From the NCBI GenBank assembly GCA_041688015.1, contig JBDNIY010000003.1, positions 1-64,000 on the forward strand: a stretch of 64,000 bases of DNA. Reading direction: 5' to 3'. The translations under genes and the position numbers were made by a program. Shown here in pieces: positions 26,737 to 35,762 of this stretch (position 1 is its first letter; each line of letters opens with the position of its first letter). The notes under the pieces are model-generated. The model was given only the letters and a program-made list of their open reading frames with translations. It made no database searches and was not told the origin of the DNA. This DNA comes from Parvibaculum sp041688015 (GTDB taxonomy: Bacteria; Pseudomonadota; Alphaproteobacteria; Parvibaculales; Parvibaculaceae).

Positions 26737-28446
26737 TCAGTCGCGGTCGCGCCCGCTGAGCCGCCAGCGCGCCACAATCGCTTCGAGCTGGTCGCGGTCC
26801 ATGCTGGGTGATTTCCAGCTTTCCGAAAACCCCAGACTATGTGTCTTCGGCTTGGCCTCGGCGGCCATGTCATCAAACCGAATACGCATTGGCATGCCGA
26901 CACCTTGGCCAAAAACAATGGCCTCACGGTCGCCCAGCAACGGTAGGAAATCGAGCAGATCAAGCGCACCATCATGGGTGTTGGCGCGCATCACCGCTTG
27001 ATCTTTCTCGGTCGAAAGACGCATAGCGATGGCCGTGCTGCACTGGGACAACACGGTGGGATCAAGCTCAGAAGGACGCTGTGTGACGAGCGCCAGCGAC
27101 AGCCCATACTTGCGGCCCTCTTTGGCGATACGCGACAAGGCCTGACGGGTCGGCGCAAATTTGTCGGGCGGGCCTGCAGGCGCGTAACGATGCGCCTCCT
27201 CGCAAACGAGCAGCATGGGCAACCCACCCTTGCTCCAGACGGCCAGATCGAAGGCGAGACGCGCGATCACCGAAATAACGACGTCGAGAATTTCAGCAGG
27301 CACCGTCGAAAGATTGATGACCGTGATCGGACGCCCATCATTGGGCACGCGGAAGAGGCGGCTCAACGTATCTGTCATCGTGTCCTGAACGGTCAGGCTG
27401 CCAAACATGAAGCTGTAACGCTGATCACTGACCAGCGTTTCGATGCGCGCTTTGAGGCGGCGATAGGGAACGGCCGAGCGCGCGCGATCAAGCTTGCCAA
27501 CCTGCTCATCAATAAAGGACACAACATCAGACAGGCGATAGGGCGTCGGCGTATCAACGGTGACGCCACTCGTCTCGAAATGGCGACGCGCAAGGCTTGT
27601 TGACCGCACACTAGAGACGTCCAGGAAGCGACGCTTGGCATAGACGACACCATCGGACAGAATTTCTGATTCCGTATCGCGCGACGCATCTGTGCTGGTC
27701 AGCGCCTCGGCCAATTCCTGAAAGTTCAACAGCCAGATCGGCAGATCCAAATTGCTCGGATCAATGATCTCAGCCTTGTCGCCAAAGGCATCGGGATATT
27801 CGTTATGCACATCGAGAACGACAATATGGGCATATTGATGCTCGTTCAGGACACGCTGAAGAATGCAAGTCAACGCGGTGGATTTGCCGCAACCCGTCGT
27901 GCCCACGACGATGAAATGCTTGGCAAGAAGTTCGTCGATCAACAGGTTGGCCGGGACGGCGGCATCTTGATAAAGCGATCCAACCTTGACGCTGGCGACA
28001 TTGGGCTGGGCATAGACGCGCGTCAAATCGCTGCGATCAGCAAAGACCACCGGATCGCCGAGGCTCGGCAGATGGGCCACGCCACGTCGAAAGACAAGCT
28101 GCCGCGTCGTCGGATCAACCACCAGCTCACCGGCCAGATTGAGTTCGACCAGGCCGATTTCCGGGCTACTGCCATCCAGCGACGGGGTCGGCGAACTGAC
28201 CGCCGTGATGATGCCGACAACCGCCGTCGTCGGCGTTGTGACTTTCACCAAGGCACCAATTTGAACGCGCACATGAGCAGACTGCGCGGAATAGCCAGCC
28301 GGACGGTCGAGCACAGCAATCGCTTGCGCCCCCGAAACCGAGACGATGTGGCCGATGCGTGAGGCAAGAGCTGTGTCCATACCCCCACGTCGCTCAGCGA
28401 TATCCCCCGTAGGTGAATGAGCGGACTGAGCATTGTGAGTCATCAT
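26737..28446 (-). CDS. HerA-like DUF87 ATPase
   Basis: A 569-residue FtsK-HerA superfamily ATPase. An N-terminal HAS-barrel-like beta-rich domain (about 25-165) precedes Walker A GTTGCGKST (182-190). Walker B is LLVCEEAHRYAP and the sensor/arginine region is RIAKEGRKYGLSLALVTQRPSELD. HerA enzymes are hexameric DNA translocases; archaeal ones act with the nuclease NurA, whereas stand-alone bacterial members like this are poorly characterised. No NurA or Sir2 partner is next to it. Its ATG overlaps the stop of the histidine kinase gene by 4 nt, so the two are co-translated. Confidence 0.88.
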   Translation of the reverse strand: MMTHNAQSAHSPTGDIAERRGGMDTALASRIGHIVSVSGAQAIAVLDRPAGYSAQSAHVRVQIGALVKVTTPTTAVVGIITAVSSPTPSLDGSSPEIGLVELNLAGELVVDPTTRQLVFRRGVAHLPSLGDPVVFADRSDLTRVYAQPNVASVKVGSLYQDAAVPANLLIDELLAKHFIVVGTTGCGKSTALTCILQRVLNEHQYAHIVVLDVHNEYPDAFGDKAEIIDPSNLDLPIWLLNFQELAEALTSTDASRDTESEILSDGVVYAKRRFLDVSSVRSTSLARRHFETSGVTVDTPTPYRLSDVVSFIDEQVGKLDRARSAVPYRRLKARIETLVSDQRYSFMFGSLTVQDTMTDTLSRLFRVPNDGRPITVINLSTVPAEILDVVISVIARLAFDLAVWSKGGLPMLLVCEEAHRYAPAGPPDKFAPTRQALSRIAKEGRKYGLSLALVTQRPSELDPTVLSQCSTAIAMRLSTEKDQAVMRANTHDGALDLLDFLPLLGDREAIVFGQGVGMPMRIRFDDMAAEAKPKTHSLGFSESWKSPSMDRDQLEAIVARWRLSGRDRD

Positions 28447-29402
28447 ACTTGGCCTTGGTTAGGACGCATTATGAGCGGCTGGACCGCTCGATTGGCGTTG
28501 GATGCGAAAGGGTCGGAACCTGATCTGGAAGCAGTTTGCGGCGAGGTGAAAAGGGAGGACGCCTTGTCCTTTGCGATAGGCGGCAGAGTAAGCACAATGG
28601 TCGTGCCTGCATCCGGCTTGCTGGAGATATGAAAATCACCTCCGTGCTGGCGCACCAGCGCAGCGGCGATAGGCAGGCCGAGGCCGGTGCCTTCATGCGC
28701 GCGCGAATAGGTCGACTGCACCTGACCAAAGGGCGTGAGCGCCATATTGATCTGATCGTCGCTCATGCCGATGCCGGTGTCTGCAATGGCGATGGTGGCA
28801 CCGCCGTTTGCCGTACGTTGCGCGACAACGAGAATACGACCACCCTCGGGCGTGAATTTATGGGCATTGGACAGAAGGTTGATGAAAACCTGTTTCAAGC
28901 GCTGCGCATCAACCTGCAAGACCGGCAAATCGGGCGCGGCGCGAAATTCAAGAACTTGATTTTTCTCACGCGCCCGGTCGCGCACTAAAATGAGGCTTTG
29001 ATCGATTAGCTCTCTGAGGCCGTATTCCTCCTTGGTCAACTCGAATGTGCCGCTTTCGATTTTCGAGATGTCGAGAATGTCGGAAATGATATTCAGCAGA
29101 TGGCGGCCCGCGCCTGCAATGTGACCGGCATATTCCACGCCCTTGACTGAATCGCACCCATCGGCCGAAAAATGCGTCAGCAAATCGGCAAAGCCGATAA
29201 TGGCGTTAAGCGGCGTGCGCAGCTCATGGCTCATATTGGCCAGAAATTCTGATTTGGTCCGGCTGGCGAGATCAGATTCGATCTTGGCCGCCCTGAGCGC
29301 TGCCTCAGAGCGCTTGCGCGACATCAGATCCCCAAGATTGCGCGAATAATCTGCAAGCAAACTTGAAGTCTTGATCTGGGTTCCTGCACGCCGCCGCATC
29401 AT
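28443..29402 (-). CDS. Soluble sensor histidine kinase, HisKA plus HATPase
   Basis: About 319 residues from ATG 29402; a GTG 12 nt upstream is an alternative. A short coiled N-terminus lacks transmembrane helices and any recognisable sensor domain. The H-box FLANMSHELRTPLNAIIGFADLL carries the phosphorylatable His (about residue 59), followed by the N-box INLLSNAHKFTPEGG, the G1 box IADTGIGM and GTGLGLPIAAALV. H-box and length resemble PleC/DivJ-type kinases. No response regulator is adjacent. The gene overlaps the HerA-like ATPase start, an unusual pairing. Confidence 0.9.
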   Translation of the reverse strand: MMRRRAGTQIKTSSLLADYSRNLGDLMSRKRSEAALRAAKIESDLASRTKSEFLANMSHELRTPLNAIIGFADLLTHFSADGCDSVKGVEYAGHIAGAGRHLLNIISDILDISKIESGTFELTKEEYGLRELIDQSLILVRDRAREKNQVLEFRAAPDLPVLQVDAQRLKQVFINLLSNAHKFTPEGGRILVVAQRTANGGATIAIADTGIGMSDDQINMALTPFGQVQSTYSRAHEGTGLGLPIAAALVRQHGGDFHISSKPDAGTTIVLTLPPIAKDKASSLFTSPQTASRSGSDPFASNANRAVQPLIMRPNQGQV

Positions 29403-29555
29403 AAATCCGCACACCTGTTGAAAGCATCAGACTAGTTGCGGATGCTTTAGGTCAGGTAAACGAATTCAATTTCACGTCAAATGTGGGCAAATAGATTTGA
29501 GGAAAATAACCATTTCAAAGATAAGGAATAATTAACCAACTGCTCCCGTCGGCCA

Positions 29556-30836
29556 TCACTCCGCCACAAGCGCGGCTTCGAGCTTGTCGAGACCTTCATC
29601 CAGCACGGCATCCTCCACGGTGAGCGGCACCAAAATACGAATAACATTGCTGAAAACGCCACAGGACAAAAGGATCAAGCCTTGATCTATGGCCGCCGCC
29701 GTCACCCGCTTAGTGGCCTCTGCATCGGCCTCATAGGTGCCGCGCGATTTCACGATGTCAAAACCGATCATGGCGCCATGCCCGCGAATGGCCGCAATCG
29801 GGACAACGTCATTGCGCGCGGCAATGATGGCAAGGCGCGCCTTGATATGCGCCCCGATGCGATTGGCGCGCTCGATCAGTTTTTCATCCGACATGACATC
29901 GAGCACGGCGAGTGCTGCGGCACAGGCCACGGGGCTACCGGCATAAGTGCCACCCAATCCACCGGGTTCGGCGGCATCCATAAGTGCCGCCTTGCCGACA
30001 ATGCCCGACAGCGGAAAACCGCCTGCCATGGATTTGGCAATCGTAATCATGTCTGGCTCAACGCCTGAATGCTCAATGGCAAACATTTTGCCGGTCCGCC
30101 CGAAACCTGATTGCACTTCGTCGGCGATCAGTAGAATTCCGTGTTGATTGCAAATCTCGCGCAACGCCACCAGCAATTCGGTTGGCGCTTCATAAAAGCC
30201 ACCTTCCCCCTGCACCGGCTCGATCATGATAGCGGCCACGCGATCAGGCTCCACATCGGCGCGAAACAGAAACGCCAGCGCCTTGAGACTGTCAGCGACA
30301 GTGACGCCATGTTCGGCCACCGGGAAAGGCAGGTGATAGACCTCGGCAGGCATCGGCCCAAAATTTTTCTTGTAGGGCAGCGTCTTGCCGGTCAGGGCCA
30401 TGGTCATCATGGTGCGCCCGTGAAACCCGCCTGCAAAGGCGATGACGGCCGAACGCCCTGTGGCGGCGCGCGCCAGCTTGACCGCGTTTTCGGTGGCCTC
30501 GGCGCCGGTGGTAAACAGAATGGTTTTGGCTGGCCCCTTGAACGGGGCCAGCGCATTCAGTTTTTCGGCAAGCTCGATATAGGGCTCATAGGCAATCACC
30601 TGAAAGGCGGTGTGGGTGTAGAGCGCCAATTGCTTTTCAACCGCCGCGATCACCTTGGGGTGGCGATGGCCAGTGTTGAGCACCGCGATGCCACCCGCAA
30701 AATCAACAAACCGCCGTCCTTCAACATCCCACAATTCTGCGTTTTCGGCCCGCGCCGCAAAGACAGGAAATGCGGTTGCCACACCGCGCGGCACAGCACG
30801 TTCGCGCCGCGCCTGAAGGCTTTTATTGTCGGTCAT
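29556..30836 (-). CDS. gabT: 4-aminobutyrate-type class III aminotransferase
   Basis: A 426-residue PLP enzyme that moves the amino group of GABA (or a similar omega-amino acid) to 2-oxoglutarate. ATG 30836 gives the family N-terminus (MTDNKSLQARRERAVPRGV). Landmarks are FTTGAEATENAVKLARA for cofactor phosphate, FHGRTMMTMALTGK, ADEVQSGFGRTGK with the PLP-ring aspartate, and ITIAKSMAGGFPLSG containing the Schiff-base lysine. No succinate-semialdehyde dehydrogenase lies nearby, so the exact substrate is open. It is downstream of the bactofilin gene across a perfect 37-bp palindrome. Confidence 0.88.
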   Translation of the reverse strand: MTDNKSLQARRERAVPRGVATAFPVFAARAENAELWDVEGRRFVDFAGGIAVLNTGHRHPKVIAAVEKQLALYTHTAFQVIAYEPYIELAEKLNALAPFKGPAKTILFTTGAEATENAVKLARAATGRSAVIAFAGGFHGRTMMTMALTGKTLPYKKNFGPMPAEVYHLPFPVAEHGVTVADSLKALAFLFRADVEPDRVAAIMIEPVQGEGGFYEAPTELLVALREICNQHGILLIADEVQSGFGRTGKMFAIEHSGVEPDMITIAKSMAGGFPLSGIVGKAALMDAAEPGGLGGTYAGSPVACAAALAVLDVMSDEKLIERANRIGAHIKARLAIIAARNDVVPIAAIRGHGAMIGFDIVKSRGTYEADAEATKRVTAAAIDQGLILLSCGVFSNVIRILVPLTVEDAVLDEGLDKLEAALVAE

Positions 30837-30953
30837 GGAAAGTGCCTCGCCCTTTTGCCTTGCGCCGCGTTCTGGCTCAGCCAAGCGGCCCATCAAGCGA
30901 ATCTGACCGACGGGCGCTGACTTGTCGATATGAATATCGACGCAGCTGACATG

Positions 30954-30990
30954 CAAATGGCTAGAACAACGCCGTTGTTCTAGCCATTTG
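30954..30990. repeat. 37-bp perfect palindrome between bactofilin and gabT
   Basis: An 18-bp arm beginning CAAATGGCTAG is followed by one central base and its exact reverse complement, with no mismatch. It is 28 bp past the bactofilin stop and 118 bp before the gabT start on the minus strand. There is no run of T on either side, which argues against a plain intrinsic terminator. A large operator, a processing hairpin or a mobile palindromic repeat are alternatives. Confidence 0.85.
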
Positions 30991-31017
30991 GAGGGCATGA
31001 GCACGCCCCGCATATAT

Positions 31018-31596
31018 TCAGAGGTAAGAGGCGATGCCAATCGTGCCGAGAGTGAAAAAGACGCCATAAGCAAAGGGGGTGGCGCGCCGCACAAACGACC
31101 GGGTCATGTGACGCTTTAGGCGCGACACCGGCAAAACCTTGTGCTCTTCGGCCATGTCAGCAAATTCCGGCTCTTCCTCAAGCACCGTCACATGCGCGCG
31201 CACCGTTGCGCCGCGATGGCTGATCAACTTGCCGCATGTAATCTCGCCAGTGACATGGCTGGTGGAGCGCAAGATGACCTCACCAGTAACATTCAAGTGA
31301 CCATCGAATGTCCCGGCAATTTCAGCGCGCGTCACCTGCGCATTGCCAGCCACCGAGCCTGCCGCGCCAATGGACAGAAGCGTCGTCTTGAGATCAGCCC
31401 CCATCAGGCTGCCATCGACAAACATCGAGCCCTGAGTCTCGAACGAGCCTTCCAGAGAACTGTTCTCGCCCACAACAATATCTTCGCTGCCCGCCCGCAT
31501 CATACGCAGCGTCGTATTGTTGCGTTTTTTCACCTCCTCGCGCGCATCGCCGGAGAGCAGGGCACCAGGGAAACTTTCGATCTGTTCGCTCTTCAT
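31018..31596 (-). CDS. Bactofilin (polymer-forming cytoskeletal protein)
   Basis: A 192-residue protein from ATG 31596, preceded by GAGGA; an in-frame TTG two codons earlier is less likely. The core (about residues 40-140) is the bactofilin beta-helix, with short strands repeated every ~17 residues (IVVGENSSLEGSFETQGSMF, then VAGNAQVTRAEIAGTFDGHL and VTGEVILRSTSHVTGEI). A basic linker and a C-terminal transmembrane helix (about 170-190, FAYGVFFTLGTIGIASYL) should tie it to the membrane. Bactofilins form filaments used in stalk, polarity or cell-wall placement; its specific role is unknown. Confidence 0.87.
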   Translation of the reverse strand: MKSEQIESFPGALLSGDAREEVKKRNNTTLRMMRAGSEDIVVGENSSLEGSFETQGSMFVDGSLMGADLKTTLLSIGAAGSVAGNAQVTRAEIAGTFDGHLNVTGEVILRSTSHVTGEITCGKLISHRGATVRAHVTVLEEEPEFADMAEEHKVLPVSRLKRHMTRSFVRRATPFAYGVFFTLGTIGIASYL

Positions 31597-32008
31597 CTTC
31601 AAGTCCTCGCTATAACCGCCAAAACGGCGGACGATGCTGGGAACGACTGCAACAGAGCGACAGGCAAAATCTCAAAACCGATTACCTTTGCCCCGCACCC
31701 AGTCAATCAAACGGGCTTCATCAACCAACGTCCGGGCGAGGCTGCATCCTGAAGCTCGAACAAAAAAAGTCCATGTATCTCCATTTCGAAGTGACCGCAG
31801 CGCAGCATAGAAAAGCTGCGCCTTCGTCACTCCGATATGAACAATTAAAGAGGATTTAACGGCTCCAGCGCAGCTTCAAGCGCGCCATTTTCGGCCTCGC
31901 CCTAGCGATTCACCCGCAATTTGCCTAGCTTGAACAAGCGCCAATCGGGCATCAGATGATTGGACCGCTGCAAGCTTACTAGCAGACACAACCGGAGTGA
32001 TTAGGCCT
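31597..32008. other. Intergenic region between bactofilin and the glutamate-synthase-like gene
   Basis: About 410 bp separating divergent genes, with no convincing coding frame. It carries a two-part hairpin at 31790-31831 and A/T-rich stretches (31761-31770, 31838-31860) that could be promoter elements for either flanking gene. Confidence 0.4.
31790..31831. other. Two-part hairpin in intergenic DNA
   Basis: Outer arms AGTGAC / GTCACT and inner arms GCGCAGC / GCTGCGC, separated by a symmetric 4-nt internal loop and closed by an 8-nt A-rich loop. It is about 180 bp upstream of the plus-strand start at 32009 and 190 bp upstream of the bactofilin start. It could be an operator or part of an untranslated RNA. 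Confidence 0.45.
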
Positions 32009-33655
32009 ATGTCTTTCCTGAATATGCTGTCGTCGAATATGTCGATCTCGATCATCAATCGCTATGCGGCCTTCATCCTTTGTCTGATCCTGACTTGTAT
32101 CGGGCTACTCACCGCACAAATATGGGGCTTTGGCCAGCCGCTCGCGATCATCGCGGGGTTTTTCACCATTGTCGGCGTCATCGACCTGCTGCAATCCCAG
32201 CACGCGGTTTTGCGCAACTACCCCATCATCGGCCATATCCGCTATCTGATGGAAGGCATCCGGCCTGAAATTCGGCAATATCTTCTAGAGGCTGATAACG
32301 ACGCCCTGCCTTTCTCGCGCAGCCAGCGCACGCTTATCTATTCGCGCGCCAAGAACGAACAGGCCGACCAGCCTTTCGGTACACTGATGGATGTCTATAA
32401 GGACGGTTACGAATTCATCGGCCATTCCTCGCGCCCCATGCCCGCAACCGATCCAACGCTTTACCGCGTCTCCATCGGCAATGACCAATGCGCCAAGCCC
32501 TATTCATGTTCTGTCTTTAACATCTCGGCCATGAGCTTCGGCTCGCTCAGCGCCAACGCCATTTCCGCGCTCAATCGCGGCGCACAGATAGGCAACTTTG
32601 CGCATGACACTGGCGAAGGCGGCATCAGCCCCTATCACCGCGCACAGGGCGGCGATCTCATCTGGGAAATCGGCAGCGGCTATTTTGGCTGCCGCAATCA
32701 TGACGGCAGTTTCAGCGCCGAACGCTTTGCCGCCAATGCCTTATCCGATCAGGTCAAGATGATCGAGATCAAACTGAGCCAAGGCGCTAAGCCTGGCCAT
32801 GGCGGCATTTTGCCGGGCGCAAAAGTAACACCGGAAATTGCCGCCACACGCGAAGTCGAAGAAGGCGTCGATTGCATTTCACCCTCGCGCCACAGCGCCT
32901 TTGCGACACCGCTTGAGATGATGGAATTCGTCGGCCAATTGCGCAGCCTTTCCGGCGGCAAGCCTGTCGGCTTCAAACTCTGCGTCGGTCACCCCTGGGA
33001 ATTCATGGGCATCATCAAGGCCATCCTTGAAACCAATATCGTGCCCGACTTCATCGTCGTTGATGGCGGCGAAGGCGGCACAGGCGCGGCGCCTGTTGAG
33101 TTTTCCGACCATCTCGGGATGCCGCTACGCGAAGGGCTGTTGTTCGTTCACAATGCGCTGGTTGGCACAGGCCTACGCGACAAAATCAAGATCGGGGCAA
33201 GCGGTAAAATCGCCAGCGCCTTTGACATTGCGCGCGTCCTAGCGCTGGGGGCTGACTGGGGTAACTCGGCGCGCGGCTTCATGTTTGCCATTGGCTGCAT
33301 CCAATCTCGCAGCTGCCACACCAACAAATGCCCTACGGGCGTGGCAACGCAAGACCATCTGCGCCAGCGCGCGTTGGTGGTGCCCGACAAGGCTGAACGG
33401 GTGGCAAATTTTCACCGCAATACATTAAAGGCGCTGGCACAAATGCTGGCCGCCGCCGGTCTCGACAACCCCGACGAACTCGCGCCGCATCATGTCGTGC
33501 GGCGCATCAGCGAAACCGAAACGCGCCTCTTCTCCCAGCTCCACTATTTCGTGAAGCCGGGAGATATTGTCAGAGAGGCAGGCGATCTCAGCGAGTTTTA
33601 CAAAGCAAGCTGGGCCATGGCGCGCGCCGATACATTTGACGCGATCCGGGGCTGA
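32009..33655 (+). CDS. FMN-binding glutamate-synthase-family protein
   Basis: A 548-residue protein. ATG 32009 is preferred over GTG 31997 because CGGAG lies 12 nt before it. Two N-terminal membrane helices (about 12-35 and 40-60) precede a glutamate-synthase-like FMN barrel: MSFGSLSANAISALNRGA, GEGGISPYHRAQGGDLIWEIGSGYFGCR, KPGHGGILPG and DGGEGGTGAAPVEFSDHLG. A CX5CX4C cluster (CIQSRSCHTNKCPTG) matches the [3Fe-4S] site. It lacks the amidotransferase domain of real glutamate synthase, so it is an oxidoreductase of unknown substrate, probably at the membrane. Its stop codon is part of a 16-bp tandem duplication. Confidence 0.88.
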   Translation: MSFLNMLSSNMSISIINRYAAFILCLILTCIGLLTAQIWGFGQPLAIIAGFFTIVGVIDLLQSQHAVLRNYPIIGHIRYLMEGIRPEIRQYLLEADNDALPFSRSQRTLIYSRAKNEQADQPFGTLMDVYKDGYEFIGHSSRPMPATDPTLYRVSIGNDQCAKPYSCSVFNISAMSFGSLSANAISALNRGAQIGNFAHDTGEGGISPYHRAQGGDLIWEIGSGYFGCRNHDGSFSAERFAANALSDQVKMIEIKLSQGAKPGHGGILPGAKVTPEIAATREVEEGVDCISPSRHSAFATPLEMMEFVGQLRSLSGGKPVGFKLCVGHPWEFMGIIKAILETNIVPDFIVVDGGEGGTGAAPVEFSDHLGMPLREGLLFVHNALVGTGLRDKIKIGASGKIASAFDIARVLALGADWGNSARGFMFAIGCIQSRSCHTNKCPTGVATQDHLRQRALVVPDKAERVANFHRNTLKALAQMLAAAGLDNPDELAPHHVVRRISETETRLFSQLHYFVKPGDIVREAGDLSEFYKASWAMARADTFDAIRG

Positions 33656-33668
33656 CGCGATCCGGGGC
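33637..33668. repeat. 16-bp tandem duplication straddling the stop codon
   Basis: TGACGCGATCCGGGGC occurs twice in direct tandem (33637-33652 and 33653-33668). The second copy begins with the TGA stop of the glutamate-synthase-like gene, while in the first copy the same bases are read in another frame as Phe-Asp-Ala-Ile-Arg-Gly. Confidence 0.95.
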
Positions 33669-33692
33669 AAACGCGACCCGTGACTAGCCCGA

Positions 33693-35447
33693 TCAACCTT
33701 CGGCAAAGACCTTCTTGAGCTCGGTCTTGAGGATTTTGCCATTAGCGTTACGCGGCAAGGTTTCCTTCCAGAAGACAACCTTGACCGGCACCTTGAAGGC
33801 CGCAAGTTTAACCGCGACAAAGGCCTTCAATTCTTCTTCTGTCGCTGTCGAGCCAGGCGTCAGATAAACAACCGCACCGGCTTCTTCGCCCAACGTGCGA
33901 TGAGGCACAGCGACGATTGCCGCATCCATTACGGCAGGATGCTCATAGAGGACGTTTTCAACTTCGGCACAGTAGATATTCTCACCGCCACGAATGAGCA
34001 TGTCCTTGGCACGGTCGAGGATGAAGCAGAAACCTTCTTCATCGATCCGCGCAAGATCGCCCGTATGCACCCAGCCATCGACAAATGTTTCAGCAGTGGC
34101 TTCTGGCTTGTTCCAATATTCCTTCACGACATTGGGGCCACGCCCACACAACTCACCCACTTCATTGACCCCAAGCGTCTCGCCATCAGGGTCGATGACT
34201 TTCAAATCGCAAACGGGAATGGCCGGGCCGCAGCTCAACGGGCGATGCTCATAATCCTCTCCTGCATGATTTGTGAAAGTCGCCGACGTTTCGGTCATGC
34301 CCCAGCCGTTGCCAGCCTGAGACTTGGGGAATGTTTCGAGGATCTTACGCACCAGTTCCGGCGCGGATGGCGCCCCGCCGTAGGAGACACCTTCGAGCGA
34401 GGAGAGATCATATTTGGCGCGATTGGGATGTTCGATCAACTGCCAAGCAATCGTCGGCACACCGCCCGCGCCGGTAATTTTTTCACGCTCAATAAGCTGC
34501 ATCGCCTTTTCGGCGTCCCACTTGTGCATCATGACAATCTTGGCACCAGCATAGAGCGACGGCGACATGATGGCGTGGCAGCCTGTGGCATGAAAGAACG
34601 GGACCGAAAGCAGTGTTGATTTCTGTGGATCCGCCGGATTGGGCTGAGGCGGCATCTCGCCACGCCGCAAGAAGGTGCGTGCGCCTGAAATGCCCGCCGC
34701 CATGATGTTCGACATCATGTTGCGATGAGTGCCGAGGGCGCCCTTGGGCTTGCCCGTCGTGCCAGAGGTATAAAAGATCGTCGCATCGTCGTCGGAGTCC
34801 AGCGACACATCCGGCAAAGGCTTGTCGGGAAGGGTGCCCCAATCATTAACGGGACCGACAATGGTCTCCATGCCGATCACCTTGGCATCCGCGCTGGCGG
34901 CCCCTAAACGCGCCACATAGATGCGCTCCAAATCTTTGCAGTTGCCCAAATGATCTTTGACGCGTGCATAGAGTCCCGCATCGAGGATGGCGACCTTTGA
35001 GCCGGAATCTATCAACCCATATTCGAGTTCGTCGGCCGTCCACCACGCATTGAGCGGCGTCACGATGGCACCGGTCAGCGAGGCCCCGTAAAAAGCCACC
35101 GGCCATTCGGGCAGGTTACGCATGATGATAGCCACCCGGTCGCCCTTCTTGACGCCCTTGGCGATCAGCTCATGGGCGAATGTGATGGCAGCGCGCGCAA
35201 AGCCCTCAAACGTGGCGCGATCATCATCCAGCACCAGAAACGTCCGCTCGCCGTGAGCGCGTCCCAGCAGAAAAGAATCGCGAATGGTCGGCGGCGCGTT
35301 CTTCCAAACGCGAATTTTCTGGCCGCGAATGACCTTTTCTTCCATCTCGAAGGGAATGCCGGGGGCCGTCAAAAAAGCATGCGCCTCGGCAATGGTCATG
35401 GCCGGCCAGGCGACTTTGGCAGGATTGGATGTTTCAACGTCGGTCAT
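33693..35447 (-). CDS. Acyl-CoA ligase (AMP-forming, fatty-acid type)
   Basis: A 584-residue adenylate-forming enzyme that activates a carboxylic acid to its CoA thioester using ATP. ATP-binding motifs are TIFYTSGTTGKPKGAL (about 230-245) and GWGMTETSATFT; WVHTGDLARIDEEGF and the C-terminal LPRNANGKILKTELK with catalytic Lys close the pattern. Size and sequence are those of class I acyl-CoA synthetases that take medium- or long-chain acids. It is divergent from two acyl-CoA dehydrogenase genes across a 315-bp region holding a palindromic site, which suggests a shared degradation pathway. Confidence 0.92.
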   Translation of the reverse strand: MTDVETSNPAKVAWPAMTIAEAHAFLTAPGIPFEMEEKVIRGQKIRVWKNAPPTIRDSFLLGRAHGERTFLVLDDDRATFEGFARAAITFAHELIAKGVKKGDRVAIIMRNLPEWPVAFYGASLTGAIVTPLNAWWTADELEYGLIDSGSKVAILDAGLYARVKDHLGNCKDLERIYVARLGAASADAKVIGMETIVGPVNDWGTLPDKPLPDVSLDSDDDATIFYTSGTTGKPKGALGTHRNMMSNIMAAGISGARTFLRRGEMPPQPNPADPQKSTLLSVPFFHATGCHAIMSPSLYAGAKIVMMHKWDAEKAMQLIEREKITGAGGVPTIAWQLIEHPNRAKYDLSSLEGVSYGGAPSAPELVRKILETFPKSQAGNGWGMTETSATFTNHAGEDYEHRPLSCGPAIPVCDLKVIDPDGETLGVNEVGELCGRGPNVVKEYWNKPEATAETFVDGWVHTGDLARIDEEGFCFILDRAKDMLIRGGENIYCAEVENVLYEHPAVMDAAIVAVPHRTLGEEAGAVVYLTPGSTATEEELKAFVAVKLAAFKVPVKVVFWKETLPRNANGKILKTELKKVFAEG

Positions 35448-35652
35448 AGCTTTACGCGCGCTCCCTAGGGGTCATCATTTTGAGATTTTATTCTTGATTG
35501 GGCGGGAGAATGGGGGGGGAACGCAAGCTCACGCAAGAAAAAACGTGCTCTCCGCAGCGTCAAATCATGGCTTTAGGGGTCGAATTTCATCTCGCAGTGT
35601 CCCGATGCCCGCCTGACGGCCTTTTCGGTGCAAAGCCGCCCCTGCGTAAAGA

Positions 35653-35668
35653 GATGCCAACTGGCATC
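35653..35668. promoter_or_regulatory. Candidate operator in the ligase/dehydrogenase divergent region
   Basis: GATGCCAACTGGCATC is a perfect 7-2-7 palindrome 95 bp upstream of the dehydrogenase start and 206 bp upstream of the ligase start. A regulator of acyl-CoA degradation is a natural candidate, but none is encoded beside it. The remainder of 35448-35762 has a run of eight G at 35512-35519 and no gene. Confidence 0.45.
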
Positions 35669-35762
35669 GCGCGCGCAATCTACGCTATACCTTCGGCCAA
35701 CCACGGCGCTGAAAACGCCCGACCAAAAGTACCCGACCGCAAAGTTGACGAGGACACGCGCC

